From Aselliscus stoliczkanus (Eukaryota; Chordata; Mammalia; Chiroptera; Hipposideridae): DNA of 64,000 nt. Below are positions 20,000 to 30,638 of the stretch, one piece after another (the stretch's first letter is position 1; each line of letters begins with the position of its first letter). A program made the translations under genes and the position numbers. The stretch is taken from positions 149,405,434-149,469,433 of the forward strand of contig CM066727.1 in NCBI GenBank assembly GCA_033961575.1, read 5' to 3'. The notes beneath the pieces were generated by a model. The model saw nothing but the letters and a program-made list of their open reading frames with translations, had not been told where the DNA came from and did not search any database.

Positions 20000-20750
20000 A
20001 TTACTGCCCACACTGTATAGCCACTGGATTGTATAGAACAGATTGTATTTTTATTGTAAGATATAGTTTCAGTTACATGTCACAGACACCACAATTAACA
20101 GCGGATTACACAAGACAATTGTTTCTTTCTTCCTCATGGAAAAATCTAGAATAGTATGGGGTCTTCTCTCTATTAATTTGTAATAGAGACTAGATAGAGA
20201 CAAATTTGTGATTTGTAATAGGGGCTCAGACTCCTTTTGTCTTTTTTGTGATGCCATCCTACAGTCCAAGATGGATGGCTCTAGCCCACAGGAATGGGAC
20301 AAAGGAGGACAGACCTCACCCCTTAAGGGCATAGCACAGATGTTTCACTTGTGCTCACAATACATTAACCAGAACTTAGTCACATTGTCACATCTAGCTA
20401 CAAGATGGGCTAAAATTGTGGTTCTCTTTCTGAGCAGCCATGCATTCAGCTAAAATTTTCATTATTATGAACGAAGGGAAGAATGTATATTGTGGGACTG
20501 CTGGCAGTGTCTGCCACCCAGAATAAGTCAATTCTTTTGGGGGATCTTCAGCAACAGCTTCTTCCTTTATAGTCTTTGGTGTTCAAAAGGTTTAGTAATT
20601 GCATTTTTGAATCTATGGGCCAAATGGTTGGGATTTCTCTAGGAGGACTGGAACGGATATTCAGATTCTAGGATTCCTCCTTTTCTAATGTACCCGAGCA
20701 TCTCTTAATGGCAGAGAATTGAGAAGAGTTTTGAGATATTTCTCATCATC
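20000..20750. other. Unassigned repeat-like stretch
   Basis: About 20050-20515 ends in GGCAGTGTCTGCCACC and resembles an old interspersed repeat that I cannot place. No coding exon was recognised. Confidence 0.4.
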
Positions 20751-21242
20751 TGCGGGGGACCTGCCTCCGCTGACCAGGGTGCGAGAAGGTGTACACGGCG
20801 TCGGCGGTCGATAAAAGACAGAAACTGTTTGTTGCAGTAAAAGACAGAAAATGGAGAGAGATAGCTCTCCAGTTTATTTGTTGCAGGCTTTATATACAGT
20901 TTGTAGGTAGGGGATACATGCAGCATAGCAGGAAACAATGTGCATTACCTCAGTAACAAGTTGATCATTAACCTTTTACCAGAAACCTACAGGCCAGTGA
21001 AATCCAGGGGAGTCAGCTTCTCAGGACAGTTCCTTTTCCATTAATCTTGGCAATCATCTTTCTTTTGTGTCCCTAGAAACTGGCTGTCCTCACCACATGC
21101 CTCGACAAGCAGTAAGCACCCTCCAGGTGCAGGCAGAAACAATGAAAGCAGAAACACAAGTTTATGCTTCACCAAGCATTTCACCAAGCCCACTAAAGCC
21201 AGCTTGCAAGCCCCTCAATATTGGGGACCATGGCCCTCAACA
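20751..21242 (-). repeat. Solo LTR related to the two proviruses
   Basis: The element starts TGCGGGGGACCTGCC and ends CCTCAACA, so it is TG...CA in either orientation. It is flanked by a perfect 6-base duplication ATCATC (20745-20750 and 21243-21248). Its first 60 bases align with the provirus LTR end (GCTGACCAGGGT, AGAAGGTG.ACACGG.GTCGGCG, AAAGACAGAAA), but the U3 is shorter and different. On the - strand TATAAAG lies near 20890. A 492-base LTR with no internal part implies recombination between the LTRs of a sister family. Confidence 0.85.
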
Positions 21243-21666
21243 ATCATCAATCAGTTTTGGTCTTTGAGTCACTTCCTTTGCAGGTTAGAGATCCTTATCT
21301 ATTTTTCTAACAGTTTTGTTGAGGTATAATTTACATACCTTAAATTTACTCATTGAGTTTTATGTAAGTCTACAGTTTGATAATTGTTTACTAAGTTTAT
21401 GCAATTTGTGCAAACATTGGATAGTCCAGTAATAAAAAATTTTCTTCATCCAAAATGTTCTCTTTTCCATGTTTGAAGTCAATTCCCATATCCACTCCAG
21501 ACTCCTCAGGCAACCTCTGATCTGCTTTCTGTCTTTATAAATGTACCTTTTCTAGAAATTTTACATAAATAGAATCATACAATATATAGTCTTTGTGTTT
21601 GGCTTCTTTTAGTTAGAACAATGTTTTGGGGCTTATCCACATTGTTGCATAACTTAATAGTTGAGT

Positions 21667-22153
21667 CTTTTTTTATTTTTTATTTTTTAAAGATTTTATT
21701 GGGGAATTGGGGGAGGGGAACAGCATTGGGTAATCGGGGAAGGGGAACAGATAAGTTGCAGTCCTTTTTTGTTCTTCAGTCTAGTTGTGAAGAGCGTGGC
21801 TTCACTGACCCATGTTAGTATTATCATTGCGCTCTTCCCGGGTGAGGCAGATCGGTTGCCGGCCTCTGGACAGCCTCTCACGGCGGCTCTTGGCAACTTA
21901 CGCTCGCTGCCAGCCGCTCACACTGGCTGCCAGCCATTCACTGTAGCTTAAGGCAGCCCACTGCAGCAGAGGCTGCAGCCCACACCTTGGCTGGCCATCT
22001 TAGCTATAGAGGCAACCAGGTGGAGCTGTTCACCATCTTAGCTATAGAGGGCAGTGTCACTGGCCCTCATATGTGTGATCCAAATCAGGGGCCCGCTGCT
22101 CAGAGCTGGTGTCCCAAGCCAGCTCCTAACCAATGCGCCACTCTGCCAGCCCT
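21667..22153 (-). mobile_element. Long tRNA-headed SINE, reversed
   Basis: The body runs from AAGATTTTATTGGGGAATTG through ...GGCAGCCCACTGCAGCAGAG to the head complement ...CGCCACTCTGCCAGCC. It lies inside the old L1. Confidence 0.85.
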
Positions 22154-22164
22154 CTTTTTTTATT

Positions 22165-22277
22165 CTTTTTTTTTTTTTTTTTTGAAGGCAGTGTCAGTGG
22201 CCCTCATATGTGGGACCGAACCGGGGCCGCTGGCTTCCCAAGCCAGCGCTTAACCACCGCGCCACTCGGCCGGCCCC
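22165..22277 (-). mobile_element. Short tRNA-headed SINE, reversed
   Basis: It consists of poly(T) and the head complement ending CGGCCGGCCCC. CTCTTTTTTTATTC flanks it on both sides (about 22152-22165 and 22278-22291), so it integrated right beside the preceding SINE. Confidence 0.85.
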
Positions 22278-23635
22278 TCTTTTTTTATTCTTGAATTGTG
22301 TTCCCTAAAATGGGTACACCACATTTCGTTTATCCATTCACCAGTGAGGGACATTTGGATTGCTTCCAGTTTCTGGCTAATGTAAATAATGCTACTGTGA
22401 GATTCAAATAGTCTTTATATGAACATATGTCTTCATGTCTTTTGGGAATGGAAAGTGTGCCATTTTATGTTCCCTCCTGCAATGTATGAGAGTTCTATTT
22501 TCTCTAAACCCTCACCAACACTTAGCATTGTCAGTCTTTTGGATTATAGCTATATCAGTGTGTGTGCAGTGGTATCCCATTATGGTTTTAATTTGCATTT
22601 CCCTGATAATTGATAACATTGAGCACACAAAAAGCCTAAAACTCCCTGTAAGCCCAGCTTTAGCTGCACCGCATAAATTTTGTTTTTATTTTCATTAATT
22701 TAAGATATTTTCTAATTTTCCATGTGAGTGTTTTTCTTTAACCCAAGGATTATTTAGACATGTTTTGTTTAATTTCCAAATATTGTGGGTGGGTGGGGGG
22801 AGACATTCAAATTTCTTCTTGTTGCTGAATTCTACTTTAATTCTTCTGTGGTTGTAGAACAATCTTTGTATGATTTCAATATTTCACATTTTATTTAGAC
22901 TTGTGTATGGCCTAGCATATCATTTATTCTATAAAATTTTTTTGTGTGTGCTTGAAAATAAAGTGTATTCTAAGTAAAGTGTTCTATAACTCTCAGGTCA
23001 AGTTGGTTGATAATGTTGTTCAAGTTTCCTTATTTTATTAATTTTCTGTCTAAATGTTCTTTGTCAATGCTGAAGAGGGGAACATTGATATCTACAACTA
23101 TAGTTGTTGTCTATTTTTTCTTTTAATTCTGTTCATTTTGCTTCAAGTTATTTTGAGGTTCTGTTATTAGATGCATGTACACTATAAATTGTATACCTTC
23201 CAGATGTAATGACATTACAAAATGTCTGTATTTGTCTTTAATAATATTTCTATTTTTAAAGTAAATTAATATAGCCGTTCAAGCTCTCTTGCAATTACTG
23301 TTTGCATGGTATATATTTTTTGATTTTCTAACTTTCAATATGTTTATGTCTTTGGATCTAAAGTATGTCTCTTAGAGACTGTATATAGTTGGGTCTTGCT
23401 TTTGTATCTAGTCCCACAATTTCTACCTTTGATAGAAAAGTTTACTCTATTTACAGTATCATTGATGCCACTAGATTCACATCTGTAATTTTGCTATTTA
23501 TTTTCTTTAGATCCTATGTTATTTTTGTTCTGTTCCTCATTTGCTGCCATCTTTCAAGTTAAAAATTTTAGTGTACCATTTTATATCCTCTTCTGATTCT
23601 TAAAAACTTTTTAAAAAACGTCTCTTACTAGTTGC

Positions 23636-23725
23636 TCTAGAGCAGTGGTTCTCAACCAGGGGCAATATTGTTCCCCCACTCCTGCTAGAGGACATTTGGA
23701 AATGTCTAGAGACATTTTTGCTGGG
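23636..23725 (+). mobile_element. MER20-like hAT fragment
   Basis: GCAGTGGTTCTCAACCAGGG followed by GAGGACATTTGGAAATGTCT and AGAGACATTTTTGCTGG is the MER20-type start. Confidence 0.65.
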
Positions 23726-24941
23726 AGGTCATTCAGAGTTCAGCTAGTTCTCAAATCAGTCTTGGCTTTAGCTTTTAGCTTGGCTCCCACAGTTCTCCTC
23801 ATGCACATAAGTAGTGTTCCAGTCAGCTGGCTATGTATGGAGAACTTATTCCAGCTCTTTAATGACTCTCATTTAGGATCTCACTGCTCATTTCTGATTG
23901 GTCTGCTGCTTGCCCCAACCAGGACCACAAGCTCAGATTAGAAGAGCTGTGAGTTTTTCCTGTTCATGTCTACTAAATTTGCTGCTTTTATTGATAATGC
24001 TGTGGTGTGTTTTTACCTTCTCCCTGAAATCGAGCCTACCCTCTGGCAGCAAAGCTGTTAATTTTCTGGCCAGCTTTACCGGTTTTATCTCTTGAGATGT
24101 AGGAACAGAAATCACAGATTCCTGCTGAAAGGAAGCAGTTTTTCATGGATAATGATTCTCGATTTGTTGTTTACCTTTGGTTGATTTCCAGAGAACTTAA
24201 ACTATTGTTTTTGACAGTTCTGTCCAATTTTATACTTGTTTTTGGAGGAGAGGATTTGCCTATCTCTTCACGCCGCTGTAGTTGGAAGTTGCCCCCCTAC
24301 TTTGGAGTTAAAGCTTGCATATAAAACCTGGCAAATTTAGCATAGTCGTTTTCACCCCTGAAAGGGTAATAGAATCCTTGAGGAATCCGGGGTCCATGTT
24401 TCTCTATTAAGCAAAGAAAACTAAAGATAGTCATTCTTTGAAAACTGTTGACTCTTACCTACCAGCAATCAAACAAGTATTTTTGACCTTTTGGTTCAGA
24501 ACAACTGATTCTGAGCCCCAAATGGCTCTGATCCACAGGGAACAAGCGCCTCAAAGCTGACCAGTCTAATTCCAAGAGAATTGGCTTCCTAAAGTCTTAC
24601 ACTATGGTATTTGTTCTCCCTAGCATGTTAGTCTCCCTCGTTCTCCCATCTTCCCCACTGCACATATGCACATGCATGTGTGCACAAGCACAAACACACA
24701 CATACACACATGCATGTATACATAGATATACTGGCAATTTGCTTACTTAGAGCAATTCAACTCTGGCTTCAGTGAGACCAGTAACCTATATCTGAGGTGC
24801 CCCGAGGTAGGCCATGGAGGAGGCTTCTGAAGACATTCTCCTCCAAGTGCCAAATATCCAAGACCATACCTTATTCATTCGTTCAACTGATTTGTGTAAG
24901 TAAGTACCTATTACAGAGCCTAGCACTGTGTTAGGGGTTGG
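23726..24941. other. Degenerate old repeat sequence, no gene
   Basis: TTTTGGAGGAGAGGATTTGC at about 24240 resembles old L1 5' sequence. A CA-rich patch lies at about 24660-24725. About 24900-24947 together with 31680 onward forms an old interspersed repeat (GCACTGTGTTAGGGGTTGGGGATATAGTGG after removal of the provirus) into which the first provirus integrated. Confidence 0.5.
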
Positions 24942-24947
24942 GGATAT

Positions 24948-25989
24948 TGCGGGGGGCCAGCCCCCGCTGACCAGGGTCCCAAGAAGGTGGACACGGAGTC
25001 GGCGATACGAAAGACAGAAAATCTTTATTACAGTAAAGGCAGAAAAAAGGGTGGAGACACCGGAAAGAGGTTCTCAGAAGTGTCACACCTTATTGTTAAA
25101 GCCTAGCTCCTTTTATAGGGGCTTTTGACTATTATCTTAATTACAAGTTATGTTTCACATGACCATGATGTTTTTCCTTACTCAGAACTTTTACCTTTTT
25201 GTAATTGTATCTTTTTAGTTACACTGTGGCCTGTTCAAGGATTTTACTTATCATCTAAAAAGTGGTTACCATGGCTACCTTACAGGGCATATACTTGAAC
25301 TATTGTCAAGAGTTTAGGCAAGAAACTATTTCTATGTGATTATAATACTTAGTAGCAAAAGGAGTTTCAAACTTTTCCTATCTTACAAAGAGCTGCATGT
25401 TTTTGTAATAGAGGGTAACATCTGTTTCTCAGTCAAAGCTTCAGTATCTGTTGCTAGAACAAAGAGTTAAAACAAGGCTGTTAATTAAAATAACTTATGG
25501 TCAGTAAGTTGCCTCTTATCAGAACTTTCATGGCCGAGAGACCTTGGTCTCCTGGTCTCCAAGGAAACCTTTCACAGCTGCACAGGCAAGGACGAACGAT
25601 AGCACCAGTTTCTCACAGAGGCTGTCTGTTTCTCACAGACTGGCTTTTTTAGGCCTATGTGGCCAAAGGCCTATGCCTCAGTTTCCAAAGGGGCTTGAGT
25701 CCCCAATATCTCAATTTAGGGGTTCCCCACGGAACTACCGCCTGGCTTAGGTTGTCTCCCCTCGTTTAGGAGATCTTACCCGTCTTTGGCTGCGTAGTTA
25801 GCTCATTGGGGTATACAGGAACTTGCCATAAATGCAGTGAGTATATTGTCTCCTATAGGAGGAAAGGCACATGGGTTCTTAGAGGCAGGAGATATTACAT
25901 GACCAACCATAAGGCAGCATCCCTAATATCCAGTGCTGAGCAGGGCAATGTGGCCTTGTCAGACACTGGGGGGCTGTCGGCTTCCCACA
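24948..25989 (-). repeat. Provirus 1 3' LTR
   Basis: TGTGGGAAGCC... to ...GGCCCCCCGCA on the - strand, 1042 bases. It holds TATAAAA (complement at 25111-25117) and AATAAA (complement at 25024-25029). U3 is thus about 0.9 kb, and R plus U5 together are only about 140 bases. Confidence 0.95.
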
Positions 25990-26003
25990 TATCCCCCTTC
26001 TTT
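25990..26003 (-). other. Provirus 1 polypurine tract
   Basis: AAAGAAGGGGGATA on the - strand directly abuts the 3' LTR. This is the position and composition of a plus-strand primer. Confidence 0.9.
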
Positions 26004-26209
26004 ATTATTTAAAAGGCACGCCTGTGACCCCAGGCGGCTAACGAGTGACAGTGCCTGTCTTAGGTGTCCCCCCAATGAAATAATAACCTTACCCGTCATT
26101 GGCACTTGATCCTCTAGCGACCAAGCCCTGTCTTAGGTTGGTTACGTTCAAGGAGGTCCTTACCCGTCTCTGGTTAGCCTGTCCTCGCTGAAGATTAGGG
26201 GTAGTGGGG

Positions 26210-27412
26210 CTAATAAGCAGGTGATTGAGCTTGAGACTTTGTCTTAAGTTTGATCTCATGGATATTGGCTTGGACTTCCATCATCTGTTTGAGAAAGCAT
26301 CTAATGAGGGCGGGGAGTAGACACAGAACCAAACAGACACAAATGCCCAATGTAAGAAACATTACAACAGAATGGGCAATATTAGGCATAGACAGCAGAG
26401 CTTTTTTTATCATATCAACAAACTGAGAGGCAGCTTGAGCTGCATCAAATTTTAAGGGTTCAGCTTCTCTCATGTTTTGTATATCATCATGAAGCCGAAA
26501 CATATCCAGAGATAAATTAGCATTGTGCCAAATTTCTTGAAGATGTAGGCGAACTCTATTCCAATCATGTTGACTACTATTATATATTTTTGGGGTTACA
26601 CAAATCCAATGATATTTTGAATGACATCGTAAACGAGACCATACTTTTAAACTTTGAATTTCATCATCTAAATATTGAACCATATCATATAATGCATTTA
26701 CCTTTTGTTTTAACTTTTTATCTATATCCTCTTGGGTTCCTAAGGCTAAAGTGACATTTTTAGAAAGTGTATTAACATAATGAGCATTTTGAACAGACTG
26801 TGAAAGAGCCACAGCAGCAGTAGTAGCAGTTGCAATCAAAGTAACTAAAGCCATAATTCCAGCAATCATAAGCCCTATAAATCTTTTTGGTCTACTTAAA
26901 GCATATTCAATTTCTTTAAAAATTTGTAGACTTTTTTCTTCATACCAAGGTCCAGAAACATTAACAGGAAGCATAACAAAAGACGGTTGATGAAATATCA
27001 TAATGCGGGTTCCCAGTGGTACCCAAGAAACACAGTTTGTTAAAGTACAATTATAGCAAGATACATAAAATCTTAAACCATTAAAAGTAATAGACAAGTT
27101 TCCAACCAAGAGTACATAAGGAGAGGGAACACAGGCGGATACATTAACAGAGCAACTAGTTGAAGTACAGGGAGTATCTGGTCTACAGACAGTTATAATT
27201 TGAAAAATTTCACCCATTGCTCCTGCAAGTTTCCAAAGAGAGTTTTGTTGATATTGTGTGTCTGACTTCCATATTCCAGAGGCCAGTCCCCTTGTCCAAT
27301 TTGTTTTGTTACTTTGAGACCAGTCCAGAATGTACCGATTCACTCCAGGAATATTGTATCTCACTGGCATGTTGCTATGGCACATTCTCCAGGGGACAGC
27401 TTTGGTGTTCAT
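26210..27412 (-). CDS. env: Provirus 1 env: short SU plus complete TM, open
   Basis: The ATG at 27412 opens 400 codons. The frame is also open upstream to 27637 through a Pro-rich stretch, but that part starts at TTG and has no ATG. From the ATG: a cysteine-rich SU C-terminal half with several N-x-S/T sites, a furin-type site RPKR at 174-177, a hydrophobic Ala/Ile-rich fusion peptide (about 178-205), a heptad-like helix, a C-X7-C loop (C263...C271, without a CX6CC), a membrane anchor (about 346-371) and a tail of about 29 residues. The TM part looks complete. The SU is much shorter than in full betaretroviral Env proteins, and no signal peptide is visible, so normal membrane insertion is doubtful. 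Expression is not known. Confidence 0.75.
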   Translation of the reverse strand: MNTKAVPWRMCHSNMPVRYNIPGVNRYILDWSQSNKTNWTRGLASGIWKSDTQYQQNSLWKLAGAMGEIFQIITVCRPDTPCTSTSCSVNVSACVPSPYVLLVGNLSITFNGLRFYVSCYNCTLTNCVSWVPLGTRIMIFHQPSFVMLPVNVSGPWYEEKSLQIFKEIEYALSRPKRFIGLMIAGIMALVTLIATATTAAVALSQSVQNAHYVNTLSKNVTLALGTQEDIDKKLKQKVNALYDMVQYLDDEIQSLKVWSRLRCHSKYHWICVTPKIYNSSQHDWNRVRLHLQEIWHNANLSLDMFRLHDDIQNMREAEPLKFDAAQAASQFVDMIKKALLSMPNIAHSVVMFLTLGICVCLVLCLLPALIRCFLKQMMEVQANIHEIKLKTKSQAQSPAY

Positions 27413-27639
27413 AGACTGGGATTTTTGGACTCTCCCAGACGGACGGATGGTGGATGAGAACTGGGTGGCCGAGCAGAAGGCCTGCTCCGGAGCAGTGGAG
27501 AAGGGATGGCCGGTGGACTGTGTGGGCTGCGGCGGCCTGGGCACGGCTGGGGGCTGCGACGGTGGCTGGGTGGTGGCAGTGTGAGCACCAGGAGGCGGCA
27601 GCTGCGGCACGGGCAAATCAAACGATCTGGAATCCAAAC

Positions 27640-27745
27640 TGGAGTGTCTGTGTCCTAAGGAAATACTTAAGCATACCCTCTTTCCCTGGGTTAACAGTAT
27701 GTCCGGTCCCTTTTAGGTACCAATTAACAGGTCCTTCCATTTTAC
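27640..27745 (-). pseudogene. Provirus 1 integrase C-terminal scrap
   Basis: The sequence matches the provirus 2 segment that reads G-P-V-N-W...P-V-W-I-P-D-R-L, the style of the end of retroviral integrase. Here a 1-base deletion relative to provirus 2 breaks the frame. It is all that I can recognise of pol, and it sits immediately before env. Confidence 0.55.
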
Positions 27746-27970
27746 TAAAGCCCTAGGCTGACACAGGTCAGAGTTTCAATGTTTATACATAGATGAGTGT
27801 TTTGATGTACCTATTTTTAAAATACGACCGGAGAGTCAGGGGTTAACATTGCAAGGGCAGTGGAGCTGAGGCCCAACCCTGCACTCCAGGGGGTTGCTCT
27901 GAAGAGCTCAGGGACAGATTTAAATTGTTAAATAAGTTGTTGCTGCTAAATGGGTTGCAAATCGATGTTT

Positions 27971-28315
27971 CTATTGTTGTCTGGGCCCAAGGCTGGGGCC
28001 CTGGGGCGTTTCCCAGGTTGGATGAAAAAGGACTTTAGAGTTAAGATTTTTAGATGGCAATAATTGTCCATTTTTACGATATTTAGAATGGCAATCTAAA
28101 AGCAAATGAAATCCCTTGTTGTATCCTGGACATATAGTCTGTGGCATCAAGGGTGAAGTTTGTTGTGAGACATTAGGAACATTTTGTGGCTGTATATTTT
28201 GTGATTGGGGAGCTCGTCTAGTCTTAGGACAGTGTCTGTTAAAGTGTCCCGGTTCCCCACAATTATAGCAATTGTAGCCACTGTTTCTGTTATTACTATT
28301 GGGAGTGTCCTGCAT
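27971..28315 (-). pseudogene. gag: Provirus 1 gag nucleocapsid fragment
   Basis: A 114-codon frame with one intact zinc knuckle, C16-X2-C19-X4-H24-X4-C29, and a second in which the second Cys is Tyr (C-X2-Y-X4-H-X4-C). It is out of frame with upstream gag. It ends in a Gln-rich stop 330 bases before env, where protease and pol would normally begin. Confidence 0.8.
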
Positions 28316-28656
28316 TGACTGAGTTACTGTCTTAACATCCCCTTTAAGGGTGGGAGTTATTGTTTACTCCTTGAATAAAAGCTGGAGAGACATCAGCACA
28401 TTGTTATACTTAATCATTAATAGTGTCAGATTTACAGATAGGCCGAAGTAGATTTTGACATATAGAACTTGTGTTTTTAAATACCAACTGTTTAATTAAA
28501 ATATCTGTGGCTTTATCGTTGGTAATTACTTTACAAACCGCTTGAATGAGGCGAGACAAAAGTTTTTGAAAGGCTCCTCACTTCTTTGTATTACGGTAGT
28601 TAATGTAGTTGGCTTTCCTGATGAAGCAGGGAGTTCTCCAGGCATTTACAGCATAA

Positions 28657-28881
28657 TCAGTAACCTTTTTCTAGGACCTTTTTAGATAAATACATCAGGT
28701 CTTGTGTATGAGAATATTTACCTCTTCCCATAAGCATATCTGTAGTAATTGAATCACGTTTACTGGCAAATTTTTCTGTCCTATCATCATATTCAGTCCT
28801 CCAAAGGAGATAATCTCCACCTGTTAAGCAGGCTTTACTAACTTGAGTCCAATCATAGGGAGTCATCCATTTTTCTGCCAA
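28657..28881 (-). pseudogene. gag: Provirus 1 gag capsid fragment
   Basis: A capsid N-terminal piece (TPYDWTQVSKACLTGGDYLL) ends at the same KGY-stop as in provirus 2. Further capsid sequence, including the C-terminal domain at about 28430-28650, lies in other frames. Confidence 0.75.
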
Positions 28882-28971
28882 TGTATCAATTAAAGAAAGA
28901 GTATAAGATGTTACAGGTTCATACTCTGTACATGTAAATTTTAGCTCTTTTAAGATTTTATAGGGCAGGGG

Positions 28972-29583
28972 CTAACAGGAAGGCCATTCATCTCCTTTCC
29001 GATCCATATCAAAGATCACTGGACAACTAAGAGTAAAATCAAATTTTCCGTTTGCCTCTGCCTCCTCAATGGCTCTATGAAATCTAGATGTGGATTTAGA
29101 ATTACGTGGAGGCATAGGTATTACAGGATGTTTTAAAGGAGGTTGGGGTTTTACGTATTGTTTATTTTTAGCTGAATATTTTGGGGGACCTGGCCCCTTA
29201 TCCTCCTTTTTAGTCACAGGAAAGTCCCATAGATCTTGTTCATTATACTTGGCTGCCTCTGTTTTCAATTTGGCAGCATCTGGGGGAGGGAGGTTTTTTC
29301 CCTCACTGTCTGAATTATTGTTCAAATCTGTATATTTTTTAACTGAAAAGGCCAGATTAGTTTTAAAGTGAGCAGTGGACAATAATGGCGTATGTTTATC
29401 AGATAGTGCCGTTGGCACAGAAATAGTCTCTGGAACGAGTGTATCTTTAATTAAGTTCCAGAAGGCAACAAAAAGTAGAAATTTAGCTATCTGAAAAGTT
29501 CCAACCTTTAAATCTCTGGCTGCAAGAGAGCAGCGAATTAAGTTAATAAAGAGTTTAAGTTTCTTAGATTCAGTTTGACCCAT
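28972..29583 (-). pseudogene. gag: Provirus 1 gag matrix/pp region, premature stop
   Basis: The ATG at 29581-29583 gives MGQTESKK, a myristoylation-type start; the frame upstream to 29625 begins at GTG and is not used here. A matrix-like domain is followed by a Pro-rich linker (PPPDAAK, PGPPKYSAK, PPLKHP) and the start of capsid. It stops at 28972 (TAG) where provirus 2 has a Trp-Glu codon pair, so this stop is private to copy 1. Confidence 0.85.
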
Positions 29584-29970
29584 ATTTAATGTTAGTAAAT
29601 ACAAAGGATAGAAAGAAACAGTCACTCGATATCCACTCTGATGCTCGTCTGGCCGCGCCCCTCGCGGGACTTAGTCTGTCTTGGCAAAAGCTCTGCGGTA
29701 TAAGCCCCCGCACTGGTGGACTGGGGGCGACCCCGGAGAGTTCCGGAGTCGGCCACTCACAGCCCAGTCGCCGTTTAACTTTACGACAGAGAACGGAACC
29801 GCAGATTAGAGCCCATTCAAGTTCCGTAGCAAAAGCCGTGGAACTATATGCATTCACTCACACAATCACACTCTTGCACACGAAATGGTTAGTAAGATAT
29901 ATGTGTTCTAAGGACCTATTGTTTATATTCTAAGCTAAAACAGCACCTTATTTGTGCTCTTAAAATTCTA

Positions 29971-30480
29971 TGACTACCCCAGCACTTCTTATATTGAGTG
30001 CAAATACTTATTACTACTCCGGCACTTCTTATATTGAGTGCAAATACTTATTACTACTCCGGCACTTCTTATATTGAGTGCAAATATTTATTACTACTCC
30101 GGCACTTCTTATATTGAGTGAAAATACTTATTACTATTCCGGCACTTCTTATATTGAGTGCAAATACTTATTACTACTCCGGCACTTCTTATATTGAGTG
30201 CAAATACTTATTACTATTCCGGCACTTCTTATATTGAGTGAAAATACTTATTACTATTCCGGCACTTCTTATATTGAGTGAAAATACTTATTACTATTCC
30301 GGCACTTCTTATATTGAGTGAAAATACTTATTACTATTCCGGCACTTCTTATATTGAGTGCAAATACTTATTACTACTCCGGCACTTCTTATATTGAGTG
30401 AAAATACTTATTACTATTCCGGCACTTCTTATATTGAGTGCAAATACTTATTACTATTCCGGCACTTCTTATATTGAGTG
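29971..30480 (-). repeat. Provirus 1 leader tandem repeat, 40 bp x 12.75
   Basis: Twelve full 40-base units (first at 30001-30040, last at 30441-30480) follow a 30-base partial unit at 29971-30000. Units differ mainly at two sites, CAAATACTT/AAAATACTT and ACTACTCC/ACTATTCC. The array lies about 140 bases downstream of the PBS and 390 bases before gag. No unique spacers separate the units. Confidence 0.97.
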
Positions 30481-30618
30481 CAAAGATTATCCACTATCAC
30501 ACCTGGCGTCACCAACCAGGGGGTCTGCAGTACCCTCAGTGGAAGCCTATCCGTGTTGAAAATGTACATAACCTTTTCTCTTAAAACAACAAACTAAAAT
30601 AAAAAAACTTACCTTCAG

Positions 30619-30636
30619 GTCCCTGTTCGGGCGCCA
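30619..30636 (-). other. Provirus 1 primer-binding site (tRNA-Lys)
   Basis: TGGCGCCCGAACAGGGAC on the - strand, two bases after the LTR end. It is complementary to the 3' end of the tRNA-Lys used by many beta- and lentiviruses. Confidence 0.95.
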
Positions 30637-30638
30637 CT

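Larger units (their letters stand above)
21305..23635 (-). mobile_element. Old L1, reversed, split by two SINEs
   Basis: AACAGTTTTGTTGAGGTATA opens a reversed L1M-type 3' end, and matching sequence resumes at about 22278 (TATCCATTCACCAGTGAGGG). From about 22650 the reversed ORF2 region continues (TTTTCTAATTTTCCATG..., TTTAATTTCCAAATATT). It is heavily mutated. Related sequence may run on to about 24300. Confidence 0.65.

Noticed and set aside
27409..27621. Pro/Arg/Ser-rich antisense and alternate-frame proteins over env 5' sequence
   Set aside because: They are shadows of the G/C-rich Pro-rich region of env. The two proviruses do not conserve them consistently.
27412..27637. Extension of provirus 1 env to a 475-residue protein
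   Set aside because: The first codon at 27637 is TTG. The first ATG is at 27412, so the Pro-rich 75 residues are open but not supported as translated.
29584..29625. Extended gag start 14 codons upstream (same in provirus 2 at 53034-53075)
   Set aside because: The upstream codon is GTG. MGQTESKK with a myristoylation-type Gly2 is the normal Gag start.
29971..30480. CRISPR-like array of 40-bp direct repeats
   Set aside because: The units abut each other without unique spacers, and they sit in the leader of a retrovirus in mammalian DNA. It is a tandem repeat, not a CRISPR array.
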